Assembly (NCBI GenBank): GCA_017557195.1
Contig: JAFZAL010000171.1
Span: 1 to 44,316 of the forward strand
Reading direction: 5' to 3'
Length of the DNA: 44,316 nucleotides
DNA from: Thermoguttaceae bacterium
GTDB taxonomy: Bacteria > Planctomycetota > Planctomycetia > Pirellulales > Thermoguttaceae
The stretch's first letter is position 1. Each line of letters begins with the position of its first letter. Position numbers and translations under genes: made by a program. Positions 25,515 to 33,069 of this stretch are shown piece by piece. Below the pieces are notes generated by a model. The model did not search any database. It worked only from the letters and a program-made list of their open reading frames with translations, and was not told the origin of the DNA.

Positions 25515-25586
25515 CTTTGTGTTCTTTGTGTTCTTTGTGTTCTTTGTGTTCTTTGTGTTCTTTGTGTTCTTTGTGTTCTTTGTGGT
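25515..25586 (+). repeat. Right 9-bp tandem array of the GxxExxY cassette
   Basis: Seven perfect CTTTGTGTT units (25515-25577) and one CTTTGTGGT unit (25578-25586). It is inverted relative to the left array. Any translation of it (CSLCSLC...) is an artefact. Confidence 0.95.
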
Positions 25587-25721
25587 TTAAAATCTTTATA
25601 GAGAAAGGGCAGAGCAACCAACGGGAGCGAATCGTCGGGCTATTTTATCGATTTTACCATCTGAAAAATAACAGAAAACCTGGTCATAAACCCGTTTTTC
25701 TGATAAAAATTCAGTGGGGAC

Positions 25722-25765
25722 TTGACAAGGGAGTTTTTAATTGTTACAATGCGGATAATAAGGAG
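25722..25765 (+). promoter_or_regulatory. Strong sigma-70-type promoter and ribosome site of the methyltransferase-nuclease pair
   Basis: TTGACA (25722-25727) and TACAAT (25745-25750) are 17 bases apart. AAGGAG (25760-25765) stands 8 bases before the ATG. This implies a very short leader. Upstream, an imperfect hairpin of CAGAAAAC and GTTTTTCTG (25671-25701) may insulate the gene pair. Confidence 0.75.
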
Positions 25766-25773
25766 ATATAAAT

Positions 25774-26880
25774 ATGGCTAAAAGTTCAAATAACGCTAAT
25801 TTACATTCCGCTCAAAAAGCCAAACAGGATGAGTTTTATACGCAGCTTGTAGATATCGAGAACGAATTACGCCATTATAAAAAATATTTTAAGGGTAAAA
25901 CCGTTCTTTGTAATTGCGACGATCCACGCGTCAGTAATTTTTTCCATTACTTTTCATACGGTTTTGAGCATTTAGGTTTAAAGCGGCTCATTACGACTTG
26001 CTATAAAAGCCAGGAAATGGACTTGTTCAGTCAAAATAACACCGAAAGAGCTCTTTGGTTAGAATATACAGGCGATAAAAACGGCAACCGCGTGCCTGAT
26101 GTTGAGGAAATAGGAATCAATTATTTCAAAGGGGACGGCGATTTTCGCAGCGAAGAATGTATTGAACTTTTGAAACAGGCGGATATTGTTGTTACCAATC
26201 CGCCTTTTAGCCTGTTTCGAGAATACGTAGCTCAACTTATAGAGTACGATAAGAAATTTATTATTATCGGAAATATGAATGCATCTACATATAAAGAGAT
26301 ATTTCCTCTTTTTAGAGATAATAAAATCTGGTACGGTCCTAGTATTTCTAGTGGAGATCGTGAGTTTGGCGTTCCTGATTATTACCCTCTTAAGGCAGCT
26401 GGATATAGGGTTGACGAACAAGGGAAAAAATATATTCGTGTAAAAGGCGTTCGATGGTTTACCAATCTTGAGCATAGCAAACGTAAAGAAGAACTACCGT
26501 TATTCAAGCATTATACACCTGAAGAATATCCGAAGTATGATAATTACGACGCTATCGAAGTTAGTAAAACCGCTGATATTCCCTGCGATTACGATGGTGT
26601 TATGGGAGTCCCCATTACGTTTTTAGATAAATACAATCCGGAACAGTTTGAGATTATTGATATAACTAAAGCGGGGGCGGGAAATCCTGCAACAAAAACA
26701 AAGCAATATCCCAAACAAATCCAAATAAATAAAGACGGGACAAAATCGACTGTAACTAAAATGAACGACGGAGCTGTTCTTGTTGTTAATACGCCTCCGT
26801 CTAATGCTACGTACTATATGATTGATAATACTATGTATATTCAAACATATCCTCGTATTTTAATCCGTAGAAAGAAATAA
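25774..26880 (+). CDS. EcoRI-family adenine-specific DNA methyltransferase
   Basis: The 368-residue protein has the characteristic opening of the EcoRI-methylase family: KQDEFYTQLVDIENELRHY, then CNCDDPRVSNFFHYFSYGF and LKRLITTCYKSQ. The catalytic motif IV is NPPF (residues 142-145, in VVTNPPFSLFREY). The family transfers a methyl group from SAM to N6 of adenine in a DNA recognition site. The sequence recognised here cannot be told. The gene is AT-rich, has its own strong promoter and Shine-Dalgarno site, and is followed 2 bases later by a nuclease gene, so it probably protects host DNA from that enzyme. Confidence 0.92.
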   Translation: MAKSSNNANLHSAQKAKQDEFYTQLVDIENELRHYKKYFKGKTVLCNCDDPRVSNFFHYFSYGFEHLGLKRLITTCYKSQEMDLFSQNNTERALWLEYTGDKNGNRVPDVEEIGINYFKGDGDFRSEECIELLKQADIVVTNPPFSLFREYVAQLIEYDKKFIIIGNMNASTYKEIFPLFRDNKIWYGPSISSGDREFGVPDYYPLKAAGYRVDEQGKKYIRVKGVRWFTNLEHSKRKEELPLFKHYTPEEYPKYDNYDAIEVSKTADIPCDYDGVMGVPITFLDKYNPEQFEIIDITKAGAGNPATKTKQYPKQIQINKDGTKSTVTKMNDGAVLVVNTPPSNATYYMIDNTMYIQTYPRILIRRKK

Positions 26881-26882
26881 CC

Positions 26883-27965
26883 ATGGAAATCAAACTGCAC
26901 GAAATAACGATTAAAGAATTAGTCGAGGGTTATGAGGATAACGGAGAGCAAGGCGTTGTAGCCTACTCTGGAAATTTAGACGTCCGACCGCCATATCAAC
27001 GGGAATTCGTTTACAACAACGAGCAGAGAAACGCCGTAATTGACACAATTGAACGTAATTTTCCGCTCAATACAATGTATTGGGTAGTGAATGACGATGG
27101 ACATTTTGAGGTTCTTGACGGTCAGCAGAGAACGCTGTCAATATGTCAATACGTCAACGGTGATTTCTCGCATAAAAACCTTTCGTTTTATAATCTTCCT
27201 CCCGATAAACAGGACGTAATCCTGAACTATAAACTGATGATTTATTTCTGTTCCGGCGCTCCTTCCGAACGCCTTGACTGGTTCAGAGTTATCAATATCG
27301 CCGGGGAAAAACTGACAGATCAGGAACTTCGAAACGCCACTTATCACGGTCCATGGTTAAGCTACGCTAAAAAGTGGTTTAGTAAAAGCGGTTGCGCTGC
27401 TCATAGTATAGCTGAAAAGTATATGACCCGCTCCGCTATTCGACAGGAATATCTGGAAACCGCTATTAAATGGATTTCCGATAATCATATTGAAGCGTAT
27501 ATGGATCAGCACAGGAACGACCCCAACGCAAAAGAACTCTGGGAATATTTTGAAAGTGTAATCGAATGGATTAAAAATACTTTTCCAAAGTATTACAAAG
27601 AAATGAAGTCTGTTGATTGGCATCCGCTTTATCTTCAATTTCACGACAAGGATTTAGACATTCCAGCGCTCCAAACTGAAATCGCCGCTCTTATGAAGGA
27701 TATTGAAATTAAGAGCAAATCGGGCATTTTTGCATACGTTCTTACCAGAGACGAAAAATATCTTAATCTTCGGCAATTCGACGACATTACCAAACGGGCT
27801 AAATACGAACAACAGGGCGGAATTTGTCCGCATTGCCATAAACATTTTGAAATTGATGAAATGGACGGCGATCATATTAAACCGTGGTCAAAAGGCGGTC
27901 AAACAGTACCAGAAAACTGTCAAATGCTCTGCAAGGAATGTAACCGCCGCAAAGGTAATCAATAA
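26883..27965 (+). CDS. DUF262-HNH nuclease, likely restriction partner of the adjacent methyltransferase
   Basis: The 360-residue protein has an N-terminal DUF262 (ParB/Srx-like) domain with PPYQREFVYNNEQRNAVIDT and the diagnostic DGQQR (79-83). A helical middle follows. The C-terminal HNH nuclease has zinc pairs CPHC (315-318) and CKEC, with DGDHIKPWSKGG between them and ENCQMLC. DUF262 domains of GmrS and SspE sense or hydrolyse nucleotides and drive an attached nuclease domain. The start is 3 bases after the methyltransferase stop, so the two are co-transcribed. It may be a restriction enzyme that spares methylated sites, or a modification-dependent one. Confidence 0.88.
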   Translation: MEIKLHEITIKELVEGYEDNGEQGVVAYSGNLDVRPPYQREFVYNNEQRNAVIDTIERNFPLNTMYWVVNDDGHFEVLDGQQRTLSICQYVNGDFSHKNLSFYNLPPDKQDVILNYKLMIYFCSGAPSERLDWFRVINIAGEKLTDQELRNATYHGPWLSYAKKWFSKSGCAAHSIAEKYMTRSAIRQEYLETAIKWISDNHIEAYMDQHRNDPNAKELWEYFESVIEWIKNTFPKYYKEMKSVDWHPLYLQFHDKDLDIPALQTEIAALMKDIEIKSKSGIFAYVLTRDEKYLNLRQFDDITKRAKYEQQGGICPHCHKHFEIDEMDGDHIKPWSKGGQTVPENCQMLCKECNRRKGNQ

Positions 27966-28195
27966 ACATTTTCGACTCTTCCGGTAACTGCATACCTGGC
28001 TTTTGATCAGGACAGTTCGTTCATGGATTTGACTGATTAAACGTATTTGCGTCGATTGATTCTTTGTGTTTATGGTATAATTCGTCATCGGACGTATGTT
28101 GGTCGGAGTGAGCGCCTCGTTCTCAAGGTTTTCATCGTCTTTCACGACAAAGCGATAAGCGAGATGGATTGCGTCCTCTGAAAGGAGTATTCACG

Positions 28196-28232
28196 TCAAT
28201 TGATTCTTTGTGTTCTTTGTGTTCTTTGTGGT
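28196..28232 (+). repeat. Third copy of the 9-bp array, downstream of the nuclease gene
   Basis: AATTGATT followed by CTTTGTGTT twice and CTTTGTGGT matches both ends of the array at 25507-25586 in the same orientation. A degenerate start of another copy (GATTGATTCTTTGTGTT) lies at about 28055-28075. The two good copies bracket the methyltransferase-nuclease pair as direct repeats. The rest of 27966-28195 holds nothing else I recognise. Confidence 0.8.
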
Positions 28233-28245
28233 AAAAATTCTTTTA

Positions 28246-28433
28246 CGGACTTACGTCCGCGATCCAGTATGGTTATCGGCTACGTCGCAGATTGTCAGCG
28301 GGTCATTGGACAAGGCGGCGCCTATGGGCGCCGCACTCCCAGACGCAAGCGACCAACGGAAGCGGTTATAATACGTCTCGCGCGGCAGCGCGGATTGGCT
28401 CCCCCGCCATCGGGGGCGCCTCGCTGCTTGCGT
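28246..28433. other. GC-rich structured segment, possible RNA or repeat element
   Basis: In an otherwise AT-rich neighbourhood there are four perfect hairpins: CGGAC-TTAC-GTCCG (28246-28259), GCGGCGCC-TATG-GGCGCCGC (28315-28334), CGCGC-GGCA-GCGCG (28379-28392) and CCCCCG-CCAT-CGGGGG (28401-28416). An outer stem ACGCAAGC (28343-28350) with GCTTGCGT (28426-28433) encloses the last two and is followed by AAAAA. The segment lies in the 648-base gap before araA. Open frames across it look like chance. Confidence 0.55.
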
Positions 28434-28464
28434 AAAAAGATAACGACTTTTGCGCAATATTGAA

Positions 28465-28492
28465 TTGACATCTCAACTATTGCGAGTATAAT
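28465..28492 (+). promoter_or_regulatory. Sigma-70-type promoter for araA
   Basis: TTGACA (28465-28470) and TATAAT (28487-28492) are 16 bases apart, about 120 bases before the araA start. The heptad element at 28504-28602 would then be transcribed as most of the araA leader. Confidence 0.7.
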
Positions 28493-28503
28493 GAGAAAGT
28501 AAT

Positions 28504-28602
28504 TAGTGGTAAGTATTAAGCGCTTAGGACGCAAAGCGCCTTGTTATTCACTTACCACTTACCACTAACCACTAACCACTCATTACTAATCGTCCTTTAC
28601 CC
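28504..28602. repeat. Heptad-arm inverted element 9
   Basis: TAGTGGT and AAGTATT lead into a core AAGCGCTTAGGACG-CAAAGCGCC. The right arm has ACTTACC, ACTAACC and ACTCATT units. Part of the core resembles that of the elements at 30131 and 31369. Confidence 0.85.
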
Positions 28603-28613
28603 CTCAATTCGCC

Positions 28614-30119
28614 ATGACCATTTACGAAAACAACGAAATCTGGTTTGTAACCGGCGCGCAGCTGCTTTACGGCGGCGAGACGGTCAAAATTGTCGACTCC
28701 CATTCCCAGGCGATTGTCAACGGCTTGAACGAGTCCGGACGTCTGCCGATGAACGTCGTCTATAAAGGGACGGCAAACTCGGCGGCGGAAGTCGCGGAAG
28801 TCTTCGCCAAGGCAAACGTCGACCCGCGTTGCGTGGGAGTTATCGCCTGGATGCACACGTTTTCTCCCGCCAAGATGTGGATTCACGGCTTGAAATCCTT
28901 CCAGAAGCCGCTGCTGCACCTGCACACGCAGTTCAATCGGGAAATCCCGTGGGCTGACATCGACATGGACTACATGAACCTCAACCAGAGCGCTCATGGC
29001 GACCGCGAATTCGGACATATCGTTTCCCGGCTGAGAATCAACCGCAAAGTCGTTGTCGGGTTCTGGCAGGAGGAATCGACGGCAGCGCAGGTGGCGTCGT
29101 GGATAAGAGTCTGCGCCGCGTGGGCGGATCAGCAGAATCTTAAAGTCGTCCGATTCGGCGACAACATGAACAACGTTGCCGTTACAGACGGCGACAAAGT
29201 CGAGGCGGAAAAGGTTCTCGGATACCACGTCGATTATTATCCTATCGGCGACCTTGCCGCAGTTCAGGCAGATGTAACAGACGCTCAAATCGCCGACCTG
29301 ATCGCTCAGTACGAAGACCAGTACGATCTGGCGCCCAACGCTCAAAAAGACGGCGCGGACCGAAATCAGGTTGTCGAAGCCGCCCGGGAAGAACTCGCCA
29401 TTCGCCAGTTCCTCGCCGACAAGGGCGCGTTCGCCTTCACGACCAACTTTGACGCTCTTCACGGCATGAACCAGCTTCCGGGCTTGGCGTCACAGCGACT
29501 CATGGCGGAAGGATACGGATTCGGCGCAGAAGGCGACTGGAAAACCGCCGCTCTGGTTCGTCTGTTCAAGGTCATGACAAAGGGTCTCAAAAACGGCTCG
29601 TCGTTCCTGGAAGACTACGTTCTGGACTTCCCCGGCGATGGCGCGATTCTGCAGGCGCACATGCTGGAAGTCTGCCCGACCATCGCGTCGAAAAAGCCCC
29701 GACTGGAAGTTCACCCGCTGGGAATCGGCGGAAAAGCCGACCCAGCCCGACTCGTCTTTACCGCTCATCCCGGAACGGGCGTTGCAGCGACGATTATCGA
29801 CCTGGGGGCTCGTTTCCGCATGATCGTCAATAAAGTTCAGGTCTTGGAACCGAAAGCCCCGCTGCCGAAACTGCCCGTCGCCAGCGCGTTCTGGAAACCG
29901 GAGCCAAACCTGTCCGTCGGAGCCGCCAGCTGGATTCTCGCCGGAGGCACGCACCACACCGCGTTCTCCTACGACATCTCCGTTGACCAGATTGCCGACT
30001 ACGCCGACATTGCCGACATTGAGCTGGTCGTCATCGACGAATCGACCACAACCCGGCAAATCAAGCGCGACCTGACTCTCAACGACGTCGCTTATATGCT
30101 CAAGGGAGCGCTGAAGTAG
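28614..30119 (+). CDS. araA: L-arabinose isomerase
   Basis: The 501-residue protein matches AraA along its whole length. It interconverts L-arabinose and L-ribulose, the first step of bacterial arabinose use, with Mn2+. The metal and catalytic residues are in place: Glu306 (GFGAEGDWKTAAL), Glu333 (SFLEDYVLDF), His349 (QAHMLEV) and a His at 447/448 (AGGTHHTAFS). The opening EIWFVTGAQLLYG and WMHTFSPAKMWI are signatures. araB and araD are not adjacent, so the pathway is not clustered here. No Shine-Dalgarno site is visible. A good promoter and a heptad element precede it. Confidence 0.97.
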   Translation: MTIYENNEIWFVTGAQLLYGGETVKIVDSHSQAIVNGLNESGRLPMNVVYKGTANSAAEVAEVFAKANVDPRCVGVIAWMHTFSPAKMWIHGLKSFQKPLLHLHTQFNREIPWADIDMDYMNLNQSAHGDREFGHIVSRLRINRKVVVGFWQEESTAAQVASWIRVCAAWADQQNLKVVRFGDNMNNVAVTDGDKVEAEKVLGYHVDYYPIGDLAAVQADVTDAQIADLIAQYEDQYDLAPNAQKDGADRNQVVEAAREELAIRQFLADKGAFAFTTNFDALHGMNQLPGLASQRLMAEGYGFGAEGDWKTAALVRLFKVMTKGLKNGSSFLEDYVLDFPGDGAILQAHMLEVCPTIASKKPRLEVHPLGIGGKADPARLVFTAHPGTGVAATIIDLGARFRMIVNKVQVLEPKAPLPKLPVASAFWKPEPNLSVGAASWILAGGTHHTAFSYDISVDQIADYADIADIELVVIDESTTTRQIKRDLTLNDVAYMLKGALK

Positions 30120-30130
30120 TAAAGAGACAG

Positions 30131-30328
30131 TAGGCGGCGAGCGAGTGCATAGCGCTTAGTACTTAGCGCTTAGGAATAAAGGCGCAAAGCGCCTCACTAC
30201 GCACTATGCACTACGCACTATGCACTATGCACTACGCACTATGCACTATGCACTACGCACTATGCACTATGCACTACGCACTATGCACTATGCACTAAGT
30301 ACTACTGCCTATTGCCTACTGCCTTATA
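30131..30328. repeat. Heptad-arm element 10, with a 21-bp higher-order repeat
   Basis: The left arm has TAGCGCT, TAGTACT, TAGCGCT, TAGGAAT (30150-30177), then AAA and the core palindrome GGCGCAAAGCGCC (30181-30193). The right arm is about 15 units ACTACGC/ACTATGC arranged mostly in a repeating three-unit pattern (21 bp), ending in CTGCCTA-type units. Translation gives an artefactual MHYALRT repeat upstream of the real gene at 30337. Confidence 0.9.
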
Positions 30329-30336
30329 ATTCTACT

Positions 30337-30627
30337 ATGAAACCGTCCACTTTATTCTTCTGGGGCTATTTGTTAATTCTGTTTGGATTAGAACTGCATT
30401 GCGTTGACGCGGTCTACTTAACGCCAGCGATTTCGTCTGCGATTACCCAATCGGGCGCCAGCGTTACAGATAAAATAGAACTGGCAGTTTCCCGGTCGTG
30501 GGACGCCATATTCAGAGAAAAAAGTTATTCCGCCAAAGAATATCGCCTTCACCCGCCGCGCTGGCTCGGCTGGCCGTTTTTATGCGTCGGCATTGCCATG
30601 ATCGTTCAGGGCAAAGCGAAGAGTTGA
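30337..30627 (+). CDS. Small membrane protein, unknown function
   Basis: The start is the ATG of MKPSTLFFWGYLLI; longer frames read the repeat. The 96-residue protein has two hydrophobic segments, FFWGYLLILFGLELHCVDAV near the N-terminus and WLGWPFLCVGIAMIVQG near the C-terminus. They are separated by a polar loop with PPRWLGW at its end. No family function is known to me. It converges on the HTH-EIIA gene across a shared hairpin. Confidence 0.7.
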   Translation: MKPSTLFFWGYLLILFGLELHCVDAVYLTPAISSAITQSGASVTDKIELAVSRSWDAIFREKSYSAKEYRLHPPRWLGWPFLCVGIAMIVQGKAKS

Positions 30628-30638
30628 GGCGGTTCTAC

Positions 30639-30658
30639 CCGGGAACTGACGTTCCCGG
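30639..30658. terminator. Bidirectional hairpin between convergent genes
   Basis: CCGGGAAC (30639-30646) and GTTCCCGG (30651-30658) form a perfect 8-bp stem with loop TGAC. It lies 11 bases after one stop and 9 bases from the opposing stop. It could end transcription from both sides, although T-runs are short. Confidence 0.6.
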
Positions 30659-30667
30659 TTCGCCAAC

Positions 30668-31360
30668 CTATTGCTTGATCTTTTCTTCCGCCTCGCGAAT
30701 GACGTCCAGAACTTCGGCTGGCGTCTGCGACTGACGAAGATTGTTCAAGAAGTCCGGCTGACGAATCAGACGACCCAGTCGGGCAAGTGTTCTCAAATGG
30801 TCTGTATCGTCCATTGAACAGAGCAGGAAAAAGACGTCGACCATACAAGAATCGTTTTCTTCTCCCGCCAGGCTCATCGGAAGCGGTTTAGACGTGATTC
30901 CCAGGGCGATAAACGGTTCCGCCAGATAGTTGGTCAGAGGGCGGCGCGGGTGCATCAGACTGACGCCGCATTCCAAAGCGGTTGACGCGATTTCCTCGCG
31001 CTGACGGACGGCTTTTGCCATCTCGTCTGCGTCCCACAGCAAACCCGTGCTGGCGGCGACTTTCGACAATTCGTCAATTACAGACGAAACCGTTCGAGCG
31101 TTAAGCTGAAGATCAATCGCCTCAATCGGGAGTTGTTCTGCAACGGAAACCAGATGATGTTTGACAACGTCGTCCATCTGCTCCTGACCTTCCAGGTCGT
31201 GCAGCTTGTCCTCTATCCACTGATGAACCGCCGCGCGGGCAAATCGCCATTCCCCGTTGATCTTTTGAGCGGGAATATGTCCCCGTTCCGCCCAACGCTG
31301 AACTTGTTTGGGTAGTACATGTAACAGACTTGCAACGGCATTGACGTCCAGGTAATCCAT
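30668..31360 (-). CDS. Excisionase-type HTH protein fused to a PTS EIIA (PtsN-like) domain
   Basis: The 230-residue protein has a MerR/excisionase-type helix-turn-helix in residues 1-55 (DVNAVASLLHVLPKQVQRWAERGHI, then GEWRFARAAVHQWIED). A PTS EIIA type 2 fold follows. The phosphorylatable His is His137, in ALECGVSLMHPRRPL, where PtsN has a similar Gly-x-x-x-x-His. This fusion is common in planctomycetes and suggests control of DNA binding by the phosphorylation state of a PTS relay; the target is unknown. It lies downstream of galU, separated by a heptad element. Confidence 0.85.
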   Translation of the reverse strand: MDYLDVNAVASLLHVLPKQVQRWAERGHIPAQKINGEWRFARAAVHQWIEDKLHDLEGQEQMDDVVKHHLVSVAEQLPIEAIDLQLNARTVSSVIDELSKVAASTGLLWDADEMAKAVRQREEIASTALECGVSLMHPRRPLTNYLAEPFIALGITSKPLPMSLAGEENDSCMVDVFFLLCSMDDTDHLRTLARLGRLIRQPDFLNNLRQSQTPAEVLDVIREAEEKIKQ

Positions 31361-31368
31361 GGGAGTGT

Positions 31369-31496
31369 ATAAGGCAGTAGGCAGTAGGCAGTAGGCAATA
31401 GTACTTAGTGCATAGCGCCTAGTGCATAGTGAGGCGCTTTGCGCCTTTATTCCTAAGCACTAAGTACTAAGCACTAGGCGCTCGCTTGCAACTAGC
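31369..31496. repeat. Heptad-arm element 11 (inverted relative of element 10)
   Basis: The left arm reads TAGGCAG, TAGGCAG, TAGGCAA, TAGTACT, TAGTGCA, TAGCGCC, TAGTGCA, TAGTGAG: the unit changes but the 7-bp phase does not. The core is GGCGCTTTGCGCC (31433-31445). The next 31 bases match, with two changes, the reverse complement of 30150-30180 in element 10. The end contains CGCTCGCTTGC. Confidence 0.9.
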
Positions 31497-31497
31497 G

Positions 31498-32379
31498 CTA
31501 TTTTAACAATTTAATCAACAGTTCTTTCAGCTCGGCGCCGTAGTCGGGATCCGCCAGGGCGTATTCCGTAAACGCCTTAAAGTAGCTGTGGAAGTTCCCG
31601 ATGTCGAACCGTTTCTCGTTCTTTCGGCAGCGAACGCCCAAAACCTTGCGGCCGTCGTTAATCATGGCGCGAATCGCGTCGGTAAGCTGAATTTCGCCGT
31701 TCTTGCCGGGTTTGGTATCTTTGAGGTAATCAAACAAATCCGCTTTGAACACGTATCGAGCCGCACAAGCCAGACGGCTGGGCGCCTCTTTGACAGACGG
31801 CTTTTCAATCATGTCCGCCATCTGGAACACGTCTGACGCCTTTGTCATGGGTTTGGCAATGCCGTAATGGACGACTTCTTCTTTCGGGACTTCTTCCAGG
31901 GCGATAACCGCGTCGGCGTTCTGCTCTTCAAAAACTTGCGTCATGCGAGCGACGACCTTTGCTTTGGCGTGCATGCCGAGCATGGAGTCTCCCAGAGCGA
32001 CGACAAACGACTGCGTTCCGACAACCGGCTGAGCGCACAAAACCGCGTGTCCCAGCCCCAGCTGACGCCGCTGACGGGTGTAGAAATACTCTACGTTGGC
32101 GCGTTCAAAAGCGAGTTCCGCCAAAAGTTCTTCTTTGCCCGTTCGACGAAGATTTTCAATCAGCTCTGCATCGAGGTCAAAGTGATTTTCAATCGCGGTC
32201 TTGCCAGGTCCGGTAATGAACAGCATCCGATTGATTCCGCAGGCGTTGAGTTCTTCGACAACGTACTGAACCACCGGCTTGCGACCGACGGGAAGCATTT
32301 CCTTCGGCTGGCTTTTGGTTAACGGCAACAGGCGGGTTCCACGTCCCGCAACAGGAATAACAGCTAATTCTACGCTCAT
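31498..32379 (-). CDS. galU: UTP-glucose-1-phosphate uridylyltransferase
   Basis: The 293-residue protein has the nucleotidyltransferase signature VIPVAGRGTRLLPLTKSQPK, then KEMLPVGRKPVVQYVVEE, VVALGDSML and the late GVRCRKNEKRFDIGN. Length is usual for GalU. It makes UDP-glucose from UTP and glucose 1-phosphate for cell-surface polysaccharides and galactose metabolism. It lies 26 bases downstream of pgsA on the same strand, probably in one transcript. Confidence 0.95.
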   Translation of the reverse strand: MSVELAVIPVAGRGTRLLPLTKSQPKEMLPVGRKPVVQYVVEELNACGINRMLFITGPGKTAIENHFDLDAELIENLRRTGKEELLAELAFERANVEYFYTRQRRQLGLGHAVLCAQPVVGTQSFVVALGDSMLGMHAKAKVVARMTQVFEEQNADAVIALEEVPKEEVVHYGIAKPMTKASDVFQMADMIEKPSVKEAPSRLACAARYVFKADLFDYLKDTKPGKNGEIQLTDAIRAMINDGRKVLGVRCRKNEKRFDIGNFHSYFKAFTEYALADPDYGAELKELLIKLLK

Positions 32380-32405
32380 GACGTTAAAAAAGTTCTATTA
32401 AAAAA

Positions 32406-33059
32406 TTACTTCGATTCAGCCGCCTTTTTGACGGACTCTGTAATCGCCTTATGGACATAAACCAACGCGGACTGGACGGTCGAAATTACCGTAATCCAGA
32501 CGGAAATAATCATCGCCCATTGAACGGTTGGCAGGATATGCGGACACGGCATTTTATCGGCAAACGGAAGCAGCGTCAAATACAGCAGCGCGGTAATCGC
32601 GGCGATACACTGGAATCCCATTTTGATCTTTCCAACCCATTTGGCGGAAAAGTCAATGCCCTGCCCTTCCATGTAGGAACGCAAAATCGTGATGATCAGC
32701 TCTCTGGAAACGATTACGACCGCCACCCACGGACGCATTCCTGTCGGATAGCCGCATGGGTCGTTTGCCAGTTCCGGAATGGCGCACAGGAAAATAAACG
32801 TCCCGCAAATGAGCATTTTATCGGCAAACGGGTCGAGAATTCTTCCCAGCTTTGTTACCTGATGATAATGCCGCGCCCACCAGCCGTCGACAAAGTCCGT
32901 TATCGACGCCAAAACGAAAACGATCAGCGCTGACAGGTACAACATCGGCGCGTCAACCGACGCCAAGCCGATTAAAACAAATAAAACTATCGCCAGTACG
33001 ATTCTTAACGCGGACAGCGCGTTGGGAACGTTCTTCCAGTTTGTAGTTTGAGCTTCCAT
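32406..33059 (-). CDS. pgsA: CDP-diacylglycerol-glycerol-3-phosphate 3-phosphatidyltransferase
   Basis: The 217-residue membrane protein has the CDP-alcohol phosphotransferase motif D-x2-D-G-x2-A-R-x8-G-x3-D-x3-D, read here as DFVDGWWAR, then LGRILDPFADK. It opens with NVPNALSALRIVLAIVLFVL, the usual PgsA start. Several transmembrane segments follow. It makes phosphatidylglycerol phosphate at the inner membrane. pgsA and galU are probably co-transcribed; a heptad element separates pgsA from the zinc-ribbon gene upstream. Confidence 0.93.
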   Translation of the reverse strand: MEAQTTNWKNVPNALSALRIVLAIVLFVLIGLASVDAPMLYLSALIVFVLASITDFVDGWWARHYHQVTKLGRILDPFADKMLICGTFIFLCAIPELANDPCGYPTGMRPWVAVVIVSRELIITILRSYMEGQGIDFSAKWVGKIKMGFQCIAAITALLYLTLLPFADKMPCPHILPTVQWAMIISVWITVISTVQSALVYVHKAITESVKKAAESK

Positions 33060-33069
33060 GGGATTACCC

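Noticed and set aside
25517..25771. Open frame encoding a Cys-Ser-Leu repeat (CSLCSLC...)
   Set aside because: It is the translation of the 9-bp tandem array; no independent start signal or domain.
28200..28463. Open frame through the 9-bp array and the hairpin cluster
   Set aside because: Starts in a repeat and runs through strong hairpins; reads as basic low-complexity sequence without a domain.
28572..29462. Minus-strand open frame of 296 codons
   Set aside because: Fully antisense to araA, which is unmistakable; no family features.
30131..30328. Possible CRISPR array
   Set aside because: Units are 7 bp with no spacers and no cas genes are near; not CRISPR.
30220..30336. N-terminal extension MHYALRT... 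of the small membrane protein
   Set aside because: It reads the ACTATGC/ACTACGC array; the real start is the ATG at 30337.
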